Shown here in pieces: positions 1-8,886 of a stretch of DNA of 64,000 nt; position 1 is the first letter of the stretch; each line of letters opens with the position of its first letter. Where the stretch lies: contig NZ_JANUGY010000009.1 in the NCBI RefSeq assembly GCF_024756235.1, positions 186,001 to 250,000 of the forward strand. Direction: 5' to 3'. Made by a program: the position numbers and the translations under genes. This stretch comes from Massilia kyonggiensis. Its GTDB lineage: Bacteria > Pseudomonadota > Gammaproteobacteria > Burkholderiales > Burkholderiaceae_D. The notes beneath the pieces were generated by a model. It did no database searches. It saw nothing but the letters and a program-made list of their open reading frames with translations, and was not told the DNA's origin.

Positions 1-677
1 AGTTCTCGCAGGTGTTCTCGACCGCCGACGACAACCAGCCGGCCGTGACCATCAAGGTCTACCAGGGTGAACGCGAAATCGCCGCCGGCAACAAGGCGCT
101 GGGCGAGTTCAACCTGGAAGGCATCCCGCCGGCACCGCGCGGCACGCCGCAGATCGAAGTGACCTTCGACATCGACGCCAACGGCATCCTGCACGTGGGC
201 GCGAAGGACAAGGCCACCGGTAAAGAAAACAAGATCACCATCAAGGCCAACTCGGGTCTGTCGGAAGACGAGATCCAGAAGATGGTGAAGGACGCCGAGC
301 TGAACGCGGAAGAAGACAAGAAGGTCAAGGAACTGGCCGAGTCGCGCAACCAGGCCGACGCGCTGGTGCACTCGACCCGCAAGTCCCTGACCGAGTACGG
401 CGACAAGCTGGACGCCGGCGAGAAGGAAAAGATCGAAGCCGCGATCACCGACCTGGAAGGTTCGATCAAGTCGGGCGACAAGGCCGAGATCGACGCCAAG
501 GTGGCCGCGCTGTCGACCGCCGCGCAGAAGCTGGGCGAGAAGATGTACGCCGACATGCAGGCCCAGCAGGGCGCCGCGGGCGCACAGGCTGGCGGCCAGC
601 AGCCGGGTGCCGAGTCGGCCAAGCAGGATGACGACGTCGTCGACGCCGACTTCAAGGAAGTCAAGGACGCCAAGTAA
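1..677 (+). CDS. dnaK: Chaperone DnaK (Hsp70), C-terminal part, cut by window edge
   Basis: The reading frame is open from base 3 to the stop, giving about 224 residues of the C-terminal end of Hsp70. The start lies outside the window. The visible part covers the second half of the substrate-binding beta-sandwich (IPPAPRGTPQIEVTFDIDANGI) followed by the alpha-helical lid, then a Gly/Ala/Gln-rich linker. The end DDDVVDADFKEVKDAK is the typical bacterial DnaK tail. DnaK is the ATP-driven cytosolic chaperone that works with DnaJ, encoded just downstream, and GrpE. A strong hairpin/T-run follows, so dnaJ probably also has its own promoter. Confidence 0.98.
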   Translation, partial: FSQVFSTADDNQPAVTIKVYQGEREIAAGNKALGEFNLEGIPPAPRGTPQIEVTFDIDANGILHVGAKDKATGKENKITIKANSGLSEDEIQKMVKDAELNAEEDKKVKELAESRNQADALVHSTRKSLTEYGDKLDAGEKEKIEAAITDLEGSIKSGDKAEIDAKVAALSTAAQKLGEKMYADMQAQQGAAGAQAGGQQPGAESAKQDDDVVDADFKEVKDAK

Positions 678-725
678 GGACGTCCTGACGGGGCGGGCTT
701 AAAGGCCGGCCCCGTCGCCGCAACC

Positions 726-764
726 CGAGCCGATGCGACCTCATGGTGCCCGGCTCGTTTTTTT
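726..764 (+). terminator. Rho-independent terminator after dnaK
   Basis: A 7-bp stem CGAGCCG (726-732) pairs with CGGCTCG (751-757) and is followed by seven T (758-764). A second GC-rich hairpin without a T-run (GACGGGGC 687-694 with GCCCCGTC 709-716) sits just upstream. The arrangement separates dnaK from dnaJ, possibly as a partial terminator. Confidence 0.75.
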
Positions 765-931
765 GTGGTGTGTCCAACATCATCGGGCCCGCTCCGGCCG
801 TTGTTTTTACGGCCGAGTCGCGCAAGCCCGACATGCTCACTGTATACTCGTATCCTTTTGGGCTGTGCGTTCGCAGGTGTCTGCCTGGTCCGCCACAGTT
901 CTTTTGTAGATAGACAGCAAGGTGCCGACAA

Positions 932-2053
932 ATGGCAAAGCGTGATTTTTACGAGATCCTCGGCGTCGCGAAGACTGCTTCGGAAGACGAGATCAAGAAG
1001 GCCTATCGCAAGCTTGCGATGAAGTACCATCCCGACCGCAATCCCGACAACAAGGAAGCGGAAGAGAAGTTTAAGGAGGTCAAGGAAGCCTACGAGATGC
1101 TGACCAATCCGGAAAAGCGCGAGGCTTATGACCGCTACGGTCACGCTGGCGTCGATCCGAACGGCGGCATGGGCGGCGGCTTCGGTGCCGGCGGCTTCGG
1201 CGATGCGTTCGGCGACATCTTCGGCGACATCTTCGGCGGTGGCCGCGGCCGCAGCTCGGGCCCGCAGGTGTACCGCGGCGCCGACCTGCGCTACAACCTG
1301 GAAATTACGCTGGAGCAGGCAGCCGCCGGCTTCGACACGACGATCCGCGTGCCGAGCTGGGACAAGTGCGACACCTGCCACGGCAGCGGCGCCAAGCCGG
1401 GCACGTCGCCCGTCACCTGTACGACCTGCCACGGCCACGGCCAGGTGCGCATGCAGCAGGGCTTCTTCTCGATCCAGCAGACCTGCCCGAAGTGCCACGG
1501 CAGCGGCAAGATCATCCCGGAACCGTGCGCATCGTGCGGCGGCGCCGGACGCATCAAGCGCAACAAGACGCTGGAAGTGAAAATCCCGGCGGGTATCGAC
1601 AGCGGCATGCGCATCCGCTCGACCGGCAACGGCGAGCCGGGCACGAACGGCGGGCCGCCGGGCGACCTGTACGTCGAGATCCACATCAAGCCGCACACCG
1701 TGTTCCAGCGCGAGGGCGACGACCTGCATTGCGAAATGCCGATCTCGTTTTCCAAGGCTGCACTGGGCGGCGAGATCGAGGTGCCGACCTTGGGCGGCAA
1801 GGTCTCGTTCACGATCCCCGAAGGCACCCAGACCGGCAAGACCTTCCGTCTCAAGGGCAAGGGCATCAAGGGCGTGCGCTCGGGTTACTCCGGCGACCTG
1901 TTCTGCCACGTCGTGGTCGAGACGCCCGTCAAGCTCACCGAGAAGCAGAAGGACCTGCTGCGCGAATTCGACCGCCTGACGAACGAAGGCGGCGCGAAGC
2001 ACAGCCCGCAGAGCAAGGGCTGGATGGACAAGGTGAAGGACTTCTTCGAGTAA
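932..2053 (+). CDS. dnaJ: Chaperone protein DnaJ (Hsp40)
   Basis: Full-length class I J-protein of 373 aa, the usual size. The J-domain spans about residues 4-70 with the HPD signature at 33-35. A Gly/Phe-rich stretch follows (about 75-110). The cysteine-rich zinc region has four CxxCxGxG-type repeats (CDTCHGSG, CTTCHGHG, CPKCHGSG, CASCGGAG). The substrate-binding C-terminal domains end at a DKVKDFFE tail. It delivers unfolded clients to DnaK and stimulates its ATPase. The gene lies 254 bp downstream of dnaK, beyond a terminator. A TATACT hexamer at 843-848 is a possible -10, but I see no good -35. Confidence 0.98.
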   Translation: MAKRDFYEILGVAKTASEDEIKKAYRKLAMKYHPDRNPDNKEAEEKFKEVKEAYEMLTNPEKREAYDRYGHAGVDPNGGMGGGFGAGGFGDAFGDIFGDIFGGGRGRSSGPQVYRGADLRYNLEITLEQAAAGFDTTIRVPSWDKCDTCHGSGAKPGTSPVTCTTCHGHGQVRMQQGFFSIQQTCPKCHGSGKIIPEPCASCGGAGRIKRNKTLEVKIPAGIDSGMRIRSTGNGEPGTNGGPPGDLYVEIHIKPHTVFQREGDDLHCEMPISFSKAALGGEIEVPTLGGKVSFTIPEGTQTGKTFRLKGKGIKGVRSGYSGDLFCHVVVETPVKLTEKQKDLLREFDRLTNEGGAKHSPQSKGWMDKVKDFFE

Positions 2054-2065
2054 GATAGCGGATGG

Positions 2066-2099
2066 ACCGCCGGGCGCGCGAGCCCCGGCGGTTTTTTTT
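2066..2099 (+). terminator. Rho-independent terminator after dnaJ
   Basis: Stem CCGCCGGG (2067-2074) pairs with CCCGGCGG (2084-2091) across a 9-nt loop and is followed by eight T. It lies 13 bp after the dnaJ stop codon and closes the chaperone unit. Confidence 0.88.
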
Positions 2100-2146
2100 G
2101 GCCAGAATGTGGTCGATTAAACAAGATTTAAAGCAAGGTAAACGCC

Positions 2147-2809
2147 ATGGCAAAGACCCCCACCGGCCTCACCGCCGCAGACCTCTTCGAACGCAACCGC
2201 CAATGGGCGGCGTCGATGATCCAGGAGGATCCCGATTTCTTCAAGGACCTGGCCTCCCAACAATCCCCGGAATACCTGTGGATCGGCTGCTCCGACAGCC
2301 GCGTGCCTGCGAATGAACTCGTCGGCATGGCGCCGGGCGAACTGTTCGTCCATCGCAACATCGCCAACGTCGTCTCGCACTCCGACCTGAACTGCCTGAC
2401 CGTGCTGCAGTTCGCCGTTGACGTGCTGAAGGTCAAGCACATCATCCTGTGCGGCCACTACGGTTGCTCGGGCGTGGGCGCGGCGCTGAACAACACCCGC
2501 GTCGGCCTGGCCGACAACTGGCTCGGCCACGTGCGCGACGTGCGCGACAAGCACGGCAAATATCTGGGCAACGTGGCCGGTAGCGCCGCGACCAACCGTC
2601 TCGTGGAACTGAACGTGGCCGAACAGGTCATCAACATCGCCCAGACCACGGTCGTGCGCGATGCCTGGGAACGGGGTCAGGACATTACCATCCACAGCTG
2701 GGTCTACGGCGTGCACGACGGCCTGCTGCGCGACCTCGGCTGCACCGTCAGCAGCTACGACGAAATCCAGCCGAAGCTGGACAAGATCCTGCAAGGCTAC
2801 CTGAAGTGA
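2147..2809 (+). CDS. can: Beta-class carbonic anhydrase (Can type)
   Basis: A 220-aa cytosolic enzyme that interconverts CO2 and bicarbonate. Zinc ligands are visible at Cys48, His104 and Cys107, with the catalytic Asp50-Arg52 dyad inside CSDSR and the GHYGCSGV motif. Size and motifs match E. coli Can rather than gamma-class enzymes. It supplies bicarbonate to carboxylases at ambient CO2. The stop codon overlaps the next start (TGATG), so it is probably co-transcribed and translationally coupled with the pyrophosphohydrolase downstream. Confidence 0.95.
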   Translation: MAKTPTGLTAADLFERNRQWAASMIQEDPDFFKDLASQQSPEYLWIGCSDSRVPANELVGMAPGELFVHRNIANVVSHSDLNCLTVLQFAVDVLKVKHIILCGHYGCSGVGAALNNTRVGLADNWLGHVRDVRDKHGKYLGNVAGSAATNRLVELNVAEQVINIAQTTVVRDAWERGQDITIHSWVYGVHDGLLRDLGCTVSSYDEIQPKLDKILQGYLK

Positions 2810-3174
2810 TGCAGCCCGGCGGCGAACTCGACCAACTGCGCGCCATCGTGCGCCAGTTCGTCGAGGAGCGTGACTGGGACCAGTTCCACACGCCGAAAAA
2901 CCTCGCATCCGCGCTGACGGTGGAAGCGGCCGAGCTGCTGGAGCACTTCCAGTGGCTGCAGCACGGCCGTGCCGACGAACTCGGCGCGGACAAGCTCGTC
3001 GAGGTGCGTCACGAGATGGCCGACGTGCTCGTCTATCTCGTGCGGCTGGCCGACAAACTCGACGTCGATCTCCTCGCCGCCGTGCAGGACAAGATGGTGC
3101 TCAATCGCGCCAAGTACCCGGCCGACCAGGTGCGGGGCGACGCGCGCAAGTATTACGAGTACAAGCCCAGGTAA
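2809..3174 (+). CDS. MazG-like nucleotide pyrophosphohydrolase (dCTPase/RS21-C6 type)
   Basis: A 121-aa all-alpha NTP pyrophosphohydrolase. The metal-binding pattern is visible as VEAAELLEHFQW (ExxE helix) and, some 30 residues later, HEMADVLVYLVRLADKLDVD (ExxD helix). The family hydrolyses non-canonical or excess (d)NTPs to monophosphates, a house-cleaning role; the exact substrate cannot be read from sequence. The ATG at 2809 overlaps the can stop codon; a GTG one codon earlier (2806) is also possible. The 3' end overlaps the convergent small gene on the other strand by 22 bp. Confidence 0.85.
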   Translation: MQPGGELDQLRAIVRQFVEERDWDQFHTPKNLASALTVEAAELLEHFQWLQHGRADELGADKLVEVRHEMADVLVYLVRLADKLDVDLLAAVQDKMVLNRAKYPADQVRGDARKYYEYKPR

Positions 3175-3476
3175 TACGCCAGCAGCCCGTCGGAACCGTC
3201 GATCCCGAGAATATCCATCAATTGCCTGAGCCCCGCATCGACGCGTTCGCGCGTCTCCGCGGGGGCGTCCCGGGCATTCTCCAGCGCCGGCTGGAACTGT
3301 TTCAGCACCCAGAACTTCGTCGGATGCGCCGCGAGCCCGGCGAGCAGCCGATCCGCCACGCGCGCGAGGTCGTCGTCCAGCCCGGGCTCGTCGCGGAACG
3401 CCCGCAGCGCGTCCAGCGTGCGCGGCACGATGAACAGCGGCGCGTCGCGCACCCGCTGAAAGGGATCCTCCGCCAT
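3153..3476 (-). CDS. Conserved hypothetical protein downstream of gabD
   Basis: A 107-aa soluble protein whose ATG at 3476 overlaps the gabD TGA in an ATGA arrangement, so the two are probably translationally coupled. The open frame extends further upstream inside gabD, but that part is only a shadow of the dehydrogenase. No signal peptide or membrane segment is visible. The C-terminal half (RQLMDILGIDGSDGLLAYYLG) faintly recalls small DUF4844-type proteins, but I cannot assign it. Its position after gabD gives no clear functional clue. Confidence 0.7.
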   Translation of the reverse strand: MAEDPFQRVRDAPLFIVPRTLDALRAFRDEPGLDDDLARVADRLLAGLAAHPTKFWVLKQFQPALENARDAPAETRERVDAGLRQLMDILGIDGSDGLLAYYLGLYS

Positions 3477-4930
3477 CACATTCCGCCCAGGCAGATGTAC
3501 TTGATGACGAGATAGTCGTCCATGCCGTATTTCGACCCTTCGCGCCCAAGCCCGGATTGCTTGACGCCGCCGAACGGCGCGACCTCGTTCGAGATCAGGC
3601 CCGTGTTCACGCCCACCATGCCCGACTCGATCTGCTCGGCCACGCGCCACACGCGGCCGATGTCGCGTGCGTAAAAGTACGACGCGAGCCCGTATTCCGT
3701 CGCGTTGGCGAGCGCGATCGCTTCCTCGTCGGTCTTGAAACGGAACAGCGGCGCCACGGGGCCAAACGTTTCCTCATCCGAGATCAGCATTTGCGGCGTG
3801 ACGTCGGCCAGCACGGTCGGCTCGAAGAAGGTGTGACCGAGCGGATGGCGCTTGCCGCCCAGCAGCAGGCGCGCGCCCTTGCCGAGCGCATCGGCGATGT
3901 GGTGTTCGACCTTCTCGACGGCTTTTTCTTCGATCAGCGGCCCCTGGTTCACGCCCGGCTCCATGCCGTTGCCGACCTTCAGTTTTGCGACGGCGGCCGT
4001 CAGCTTTTCTGCGAACGCCTCATAGACGCCATCCTGCACGTAGATGCGGTTCGCGCACACGCACGTCTGCCCCATGTTGCGGTATTTCGAGGCCATGGCG
4101 CCTTCGACCGCGGCATCGAGGTCGGCGTCGTCGAACACGATGAACGAGGCGTTGCCGCCCAGCTCCAGAGACAATTTCTTGACCGTCGGTGCGCATTGTT
4201 CCATCAGCAGGCGGCCGACCTGCGTGGAACCCGTGAAACTGAGCTTGCGCACAATGGGGTTCGCGCACATCTCCGCGCCGATTGTTTTGGAGTCCCCGAT
4301 CACGATCGAAAACACGCCTTTCGGCACGCCGGCGCGCTCCGCCAGCATGGCCAGCGCGAGGGCGGAATAGGGCGTCAGTTCGGCCGGTTTCAGCACGATG
4401 GGACAGCCCGCCGCGAGCGCCGGGCCGACTTTACGGGTGATCATCGCGGCCGGGAAATTCCACGGCGTGATCGCGGCGCATACGCCGATCGGTTCCTTCG
4501 TGACGACGATGCGGCGGTCGCGCGCGGGCGATTCAAGCACGTCGCCCTCGATGCGCTTGGCCTGCTCGCCGAACCATTCGAGGAACGACGCGGCGTACGC
4601 GATCTCTCCCTTCGATTCGGCCAACGGCTTGCCCTGTTCGGCCGTCATGATGGCGGCCAGGTCGTCCGCGTTCTCCAGCATCAGGTCGTTCCACGTGCGC
4701 AGGATGAGGGCGCGTTCGCGCGCCGTTTTCCTGCGCCACGCGGGCCAGGCGGCCTGGGCCGCATCGATGGCGCGCCGGGTTTCCCGTGCGCCCATGTGCG
4801 GCACGGTGCCGAGTGTGTCTCCGGTGGCGGGGTTGATCACGGGGACGGTCTTGCCGTCGTCGGCATTGCACCAGGCACCGTCGATATAGGCCTGCTGACG
4901 CAGCAGGGCAGGATCTTTGAGGTTCAGCAT
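3476..4930 (-). CDS. gabD: NADP-dependent succinate-semialdehyde dehydrogenase
   Basis: A 484-aa aldehyde dehydrogenase closely resembling E. coli GabD over its whole length (MLNLKDPALLRQQAYIDGAW at the start, GREGSKYGMDDYLVIKYICLGG at the end). The general base Glu256 lies in ELGGN and the nucleophile Cys290 in GQTCVCANR. The ITPWNFPAAM and FTGST motifs of the cofactor fold are present. It oxidises succinic semialdehyde to succinate, the last step from putrescine/GABA into the TCA cycle. It is transcribed away from puuD, with 230 bp between them holding the promoters of both. Confidence 0.96.
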   Translation of the reverse strand: MLNLKDPALLRQQAYIDGAWCNADDGKTVPVINPATGDTLGTVPHMGARETRRAIDAAQAAWPAWRRKTARERALILRTWNDLMLENADDLAAIMTAEQGKPLAESKGEIAYAASFLEWFGEQAKRIEGDVLESPARDRRIVVTKEPIGVCAAITPWNFPAAMITRKVGPALAAGCPIVLKPAELTPYSALALAMLAERAGVPKGVFSIVIGDSKTIGAEMCANPIVRKLSFTGSTQVGRLLMEQCAPTVKKLSLELGGNASFIVFDDADLDAAVEGAMASKYRNMGQTCVCANRIYVQDGVYEAFAEKLTAAVAKLKVGNGMEPGVNQGPLIEEKAVEKVEHHIADALGKGARLLLGGKRHPLGHTFFEPTVLADVTPQMLISDEETFGPVAPLFRFKTDEEAIALANATEYGLASYFYARDIGRVWRVAEQIESGMVGVNTGLISNEVAPFGGVKQSGLGREGSKYGMDDYLVIKYICLGGM

Positions 4931-5101
4931 GGGAAAAAAGATAGCACGATGCGGCGAATCGGGGCGTTTGTGTTGGCATCGTTTTTCAGTTGACGTTAAG
5001 CTTTTGCTACGGGTTACAACAGCGAACCCGCTCGACTAGCAGATCCCAGGAAGCGTTTGTATTGGGAACGCAGTTTCCTTGATCTGAAACAACGGCCACT
5101 C

Positions 5102-5130
5102 GCATTTGGATCACTTTGTACGTATGATGG
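5102..5130 (+). promoter_or_regulatory. Candidate regulatory element upstream of puuD (GCATTTGGAT)
   Basis: GCATTTGGAT (5102-5111) followed by CACTTTGT and a TATGAT hexamer (5123-5128) lies about 50 bp before the puuD ATG. The same ten bases, followed by TGATTTTGT and TAGTAT, occur at 10418-10446 before puuC. The TTGGAT to TATGAT spacing is only 11 nt, too short for a normal sigma-70 promoter. This is more likely a protein-binding site next to a -10. Confidence 0.45.
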
Positions 5131-5160
5131 TCCCTGTGCGCTCACTACAAGGTAGAGACC

Positions 5161-5919
5161 ATGCGCCCGATCGTTTTCGTCCCCGCTTGCACCCGCGATT
5201 TCGGTGAACACCCTTACCACGCGGCCCAGCACAAGTATGTCGACGCCGTCGTGCTCGGTGCCGACTGCGCCCCGCTGATCCTGCCGTCGCTGGGGGAGGC
5301 GCTCGACCTGGAGACGATGCTCGCGCTGTGCGACGGGATCATGTTGACGGGCTCCGCGTCGAACGTGCATCCAAGCTATTACTCCGAAGAAGTGCTCGAT
5401 CCGTCGCTGCCGCAGGACCCGGCGCGCGACCAGACCACGTTGCCGCTGATCCGTGCGGCCGTGAAACGCGGCATCCCGATCATCGCGATCTGCCGTGGTT
5501 TCCAGGAGATGAACGTGGCGCTGGGCGGCAGCCTGCACCAGGCCGTGCAGGCGGTGCCCGGGCACTTCGACCACCGCGAGAATCCGGAACTGGGCATGGA
5601 CGAACAATACGGCGACGCGCACAAGGTGCAGCTCGTCGAAGGCGGCATGCTGCATCAGATCATCGGTCTTCCGGAAATCCCCGTGAATTCCCTCCATGGC
5701 CAGGGCGTGAACGAACTGGCGTCGGGCCTCGTCGTCGAAGCGACGGCGGAAGATGGGCTCGTGGAAGCCTTTTCGGTGAAGGGCGCGCCCGGTTTCACCC
5801 TGGCCGTGCAATGGCACCCGGAATGGCGCATCGTCCACAATCCTCATTCGATGAAGATGTTCGGCGCATTCGGCGCCGCCTGCCGCGCCTACAGATCAAC
5901 GAAACGGACACCGACATGA
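5161..5919 (+). CDS. puuD: Gamma-glutamyl-gamma-aminobutyrate hydrolase
   Basis: A 252-aa class I glutamine-amidotransferase-like hydrolase of the C26 peptidase family. The nucleophile Cys111 sits in AICRGFQE, and His219 and Glu221 in the WHPEW motif complete the triad. The MLTGSASNVHPSYY segment is typical of PuuD. It releases GABA and glutamate from gamma-glutamyl-GABA in the cytosol. It heads a forward run puuD-puuA-aminotransferase, and a 126-bp gap before puuA suggests puuA may have extra regulation. Confidence 0.93.
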   Translation: MRPIVFVPACTRDFGEHPYHAAQHKYVDAVVLGADCAPLILPSLGEALDLETMLALCDGIMLTGSASNVHPSYYSEEVLDPSLPQDPARDQTTLPLIRAAVKRGIPIIAICRGFQEMNVALGGSLHQAVQAVPGHFDHRENPELGMDEQYGDAHKVQLVEGGMLHQIIGLPEIPVNSLHGQGVNELASGLVVEATAEDGLVEAFSVKGAPGFTLAVQWHPEWRIVHNPHSMKMFGAFGAACRAYRSTKRTPT

Positions 5920-6045
5920 CCCCCGACGCGAAATGGGCGGTCACGCCCGTCCCATAGCTTTCCTGATCCCTGCTCGACATCCACGCAGCCCGCGGGCGGC
6001 GCGTTCGCGCTCGCGTGCAATCCATTAACGGACAGAGAGAACATC

Positions 6046-7416
6046 ATGGCAATCCGCGACAATTTTTCATACAACGACATGGACGAGTGGCTCAACGGCA
6101 AACGAGTCACCGAAATCGAATGCCTGGTGCCCGACCTGACGGGCGTCGCGCGTGGAAAGATTCTTCCGCGCGTAAAATTCACCGAAGACCGCGGCATGCG
6201 CCTGCCGGAAATCGTGCTGGGCATGACCGTGACCGGCAATTCACCGTCCGACGACGACGCGTTCGACCGCGCGATCTCGACGACCGACCGCGACATGATC
6301 CTGAAGGCCGACCCGGGCACGATCACCATGGTGCCGTGGGCCGTCGACCCGACGGCGCAGGTGATCCACGACTGCTATTTCTCCGACGGCAAGCTGGTCG
6401 ACTTCGCGCCCCGCAGCGTGCTGCGCCGCGTGCTGAAGCTGTACGAGAAAAAGGGGTGGAAGCCGCTCGTTGCGCCGGAACTGGAGTTTTATCTCACGGC
6501 GAAAAACATCGACCCCGACCTGCCGCTGGCCGCGCCGATCGGCCGCAGCGGGCGCTCCGAGACGAGCCGCCAGGTCTACAGCATCGACGCCGTCAACGAA
6601 TTCGATCCGCTGTTCGAGGACATCTACGATTACTGCGACATGATGGGCCTCGACGTCGACACCCTGATCCACGAGATCGGCGCCGGCCAGATGGAAATCA
6701 ATTTCCAGCACGGCGAACCGCTGGGCCTCGCGGACAAGGTGTTCTATTTCAAGCGCACCCTGCGCGAAGCGGCTTTAAAACACGACATGTACGCCACCTT
6801 CATGGCCAAGCCGATGGCTGGCGAGCCCGGCTCGGCGATGCACGTGCACCAGAGCGTCGTCGACGCGGAATCCGGCCGCAACATCTTCAGCAATGCCGAC
6901 GGATCGCCGTCCGACCTGTTCCGCCACTATATCGGCGGCCTGCAGAAATACATGCCGTCCGCGATGGCGATTGTCGCGCCGTACGTGAATTCCTACCGCC
7001 GCATCGTGCGCCACACGGCCGCCCCCATCAACCTGCAATGGGGCGTGGACAACCGCACCGTGGGCTTCCGCGTGCCCGTGTCCGGCTCGCAGGACCGGCG
7101 CGTGGAAAACCGCGTGATCGGCGCCGACGCCAATCCTTACCTCGCCCTCGCCGTCACGCTCGCGTGCGGCTACCTCGGCATCCAGGAACAGCTGGAACCG
7201 ACGCCGATGGTCGAAGGCAGCGCCTACAAGATGAAGGTCGAGCTGCCGCAAGGCCTGTCCGAAGCGCTGACCCTGCTGCGCGGCGAAGACCGCCTGCGCG
7301 ACATCCTCGGCGAACGCTTCATCGACGTCTATTCCGCGGTGAAGGAACTGGAGCACCAGGAATTTATGACCGTCATTAGCCCGTGGGAACGGGAACACCT
7401 GTTACTGCACGTATGA
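6046..7416 (+). CDS. puuA: Gamma-glutamylputrescine synthetase (glutamine synthetase family)
   Basis: A 456-aa glutamine-synthetase-fold ligase. Motifs seen are the N-terminal VPDLTGVARGKILP segment, the ELEFYL metal-binding strand, GAGQMEINFQH, the catalytic HVHQS and the VENRVIGADANPYLA C-terminal core. The short beta-grasp domain and GKILP motif place it with PuuA rather than nitrogen-assimilating GlnA. The reaction is putrescine + glutamate + ATP to gamma-glutamylputrescine. A GAGAGAA Shine-Dalgarno lies at the right distance from the ATG. A second paralogue lies at 13964. Confidence 0.93.
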   Translation: MAIRDNFSYNDMDEWLNGKRVTEIECLVPDLTGVARGKILPRVKFTEDRGMRLPEIVLGMTVTGNSPSDDDAFDRAISTTDRDMILKADPGTITMVPWAVDPTAQVIHDCYFSDGKLVDFAPRSVLRRVLKLYEKKGWKPLVAPELEFYLTAKNIDPDLPLAAPIGRSGRSETSRQVYSIDAVNEFDPLFEDIYDYCDMMGLDVDTLIHEIGAGQMEINFQHGEPLGLADKVFYFKRTLREAALKHDMYATFMAKPMAGEPGSAMHVHQSVVDAESGRNIFSNADGSPSDLFRHYIGGLQKYMPSAMAIVAPYVNSYRRIVRHTAAPINLQWGVDNRTVGFRVPVSGSQDRRVENRVIGADANPYLALAVTLACGYLGIQEQLEPTPMVEGSAYKMKVELPQGLSEALTLLRGEDRLRDILGERFIDVYSAVKELEHQEFMTVISPWEREHLLLHV

Positions 7417-7446
7417 CCATGCGACGACGACGACAAGGAGATCATC

Positions 7447-8886
7447 ATGACTTTCGACACCATGGCATTCGAGGCAGGCCTGCGCGCGCCGGTCCGTGAG
7501 GACCATGATACGACCACATTGCAACGACTCGACAGCGCCCATTTCCTGCACCCGTTCACCGACCACGGCGCCCTGAGCACGAAGGGCGCGCGCGTGATGG
7601 TGCGTGGCGACGGCATTTATTTATGGGACTCGGACGGCAATCAAATCATCGACGGCATGTCCGGCCTGTGGTGCGTGAACGTGGGCTATGGCCGCACGTC
7701 CATCACGCAAGCCGTCGCGCGGCAGATGGATGTTCTGCCGTTCTACAACAGCTTCTTCAACACGACGAACGTGCCGGCCGTGAGGCTGGCGGAAAAGCTG
7801 GCGGGCCTGGCACCGCCCGGGTTCGAGCACGTGTTCTTCACGAGTTCCGGCTCGGAAGCGAACGACACGGCGCTGCGCATGGTCTGGCGCTACTGGCAGC
7901 TGATGGGCCAGCCGGAGCGGCAGATCGTCATCAGCCGGCGCAACGCCTATCACGGCAGCACGATCGCCGGGGCGTCGCTGGGCGGCATGGCGGCGATGCA
8001 CGCCCAGGGCGCGCTGCCGATCCCGCACATCCACCACATCGAGCAACCGCATTTCGGCGAGCATGGCCGTGGCCTGTCGGAAGCGGAATTCGGGCTGCTG
8101 GCGGCCGACTGGCTCGAACAGAAGATTCTTGAACTGGGGCCAAGCAAGGTCGCCGCGTTCATCGGCGAACCGGTGCAGGGCGCGGGCGGCGTCATCATCC
8201 CGCCCCAGACGTACTGGCCGCAGATCCAGCGCATCTGCGACACCTACGGCATCCTGCTCATCTCGGACGAAGTCATCTGCGGCTTCGGCCGCCTCGGCAC
8301 GTGGTTCGGCAGCGAGCGCATGGGCACGCGGCCGGACCTGATCCCGTTCGCCAAGGGCGTCACGTCGGGTTACGTGCCGCTGGGCGGGGTGCTGGTCGGG
8401 GAGCGCGTGGCACGCGCGCTGGTCGAGCGCGGCGGCGACTTCAACCACGGTTTCACCTATTCCGGCCACCCGGTCGCGTGCGCGGCGGCGCTGGAGAACC
8501 TGCGCATCATCGAAGAGGAGAAACTGGTCGACAAGGTCGCGCGCGAGACGGGGCCGCATCTGCGTGTCGCATTCGCGAAGCTGGCCGAGCACCCGCTCGT
8601 GGGGCACGCGGAAAGCATCGGCATGGCGGCGGGCCTGGATCTCGTGCGGCGCAAGGGCGCGACGGTGCACGACTGCGAACCGTTCGCGCGCGACCTGGGC
8701 GTGGGGATGGTGTGCCGGCAGCACATGTTCGACAACGGCGTCATCATGCGCGCCGTCGGGGACCGGATGATCGTCGCGCCACCGCTCGTGATGACCTGTG
8801 CGCAGATCGACGAGATGGTGGCGCGGATACGGGATTGCCTCGACCTGACGCTGGCGGACGTCGCCGGCCGAGGCTGGCTCGATTGA
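7447..8886 (+). CDS. Class III aminotransferase, putrescine/GABA type (SpuC/PuuE-like)
   Basis: A 479-aa fold-type I PLP enzyme. The Schiff-base lysine is Lys303 in FAKGVTSGYVPLGG, Asp274 in LISDEVICGFGR contacts the PLP nitrogen, and SSGSEAND binds phosphate. The N-terminal HFLHPFTD block and the MSGLWCVNVGYGR motif resemble SpuC-type putrescine:pyruvate transaminases. It could transaminate putrescine, GABA or gamma-glutamylputrescine, which sequence alone does not settle. AAGGAG precedes the ATG. It is 30 bp after puuA and so in the same operon. It ends directly against the convergent symporter gene with no spacer. Confidence 0.88.
   Translation: MTFDTMAFEAGLRAPVREDHDTTTLQRLDSAHFLHPFTDHGALSTKGARVMVRGDGIYLWDSDGNQIIDGMSGLWCVNVGYGRTSITQAVARQMDVLPFYNSFFNTTNVPAVRLAEKLAGLAPPGFEHVFFTSSGSEANDTALRMVWRYWQLMGQPERQIVISRRNAYHGSTIAGASLGGMAAMHAQGALPIPHIHHIEQPHFGEHGRGLSEAEFGLLAADWLEQKILELGPSKVAAFIGEPVQGAGGVIIPPQTYWPQIQRICDTYGILLISDEVICGFGRLGTWFGSERMGTRPDLIPFAKGVTSGYVPLGGVLVGERVARALVERGGDFNHGFTYSGHPVACAAALENLRIIEEEKLVDKVARETGPHLRVAFAKLAEHPLVGHAESIGMAAGLDLVRRKGATVHDCEPFARDLGVGMVCRQHMFDNGVIMRAVGDRMIVAPPLVMTCAQIDEMVARIRDCLDLTLADVAGRGWLD

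Noticed and set aside
59..2002. 647-codon open frame on the minus strand across dnaK and dnaJ
   Set aside because: It is antisense to two unambiguous chaperone genes and crosses two terminators; its composition is that of a shadow frame.
5106..5128. TTGGAT…TATGAT upstream of puuD as a sigma-70 promoter
   Set aside because: The spacer is only 11 nt. The conserved decamer is better explained as a binding site.
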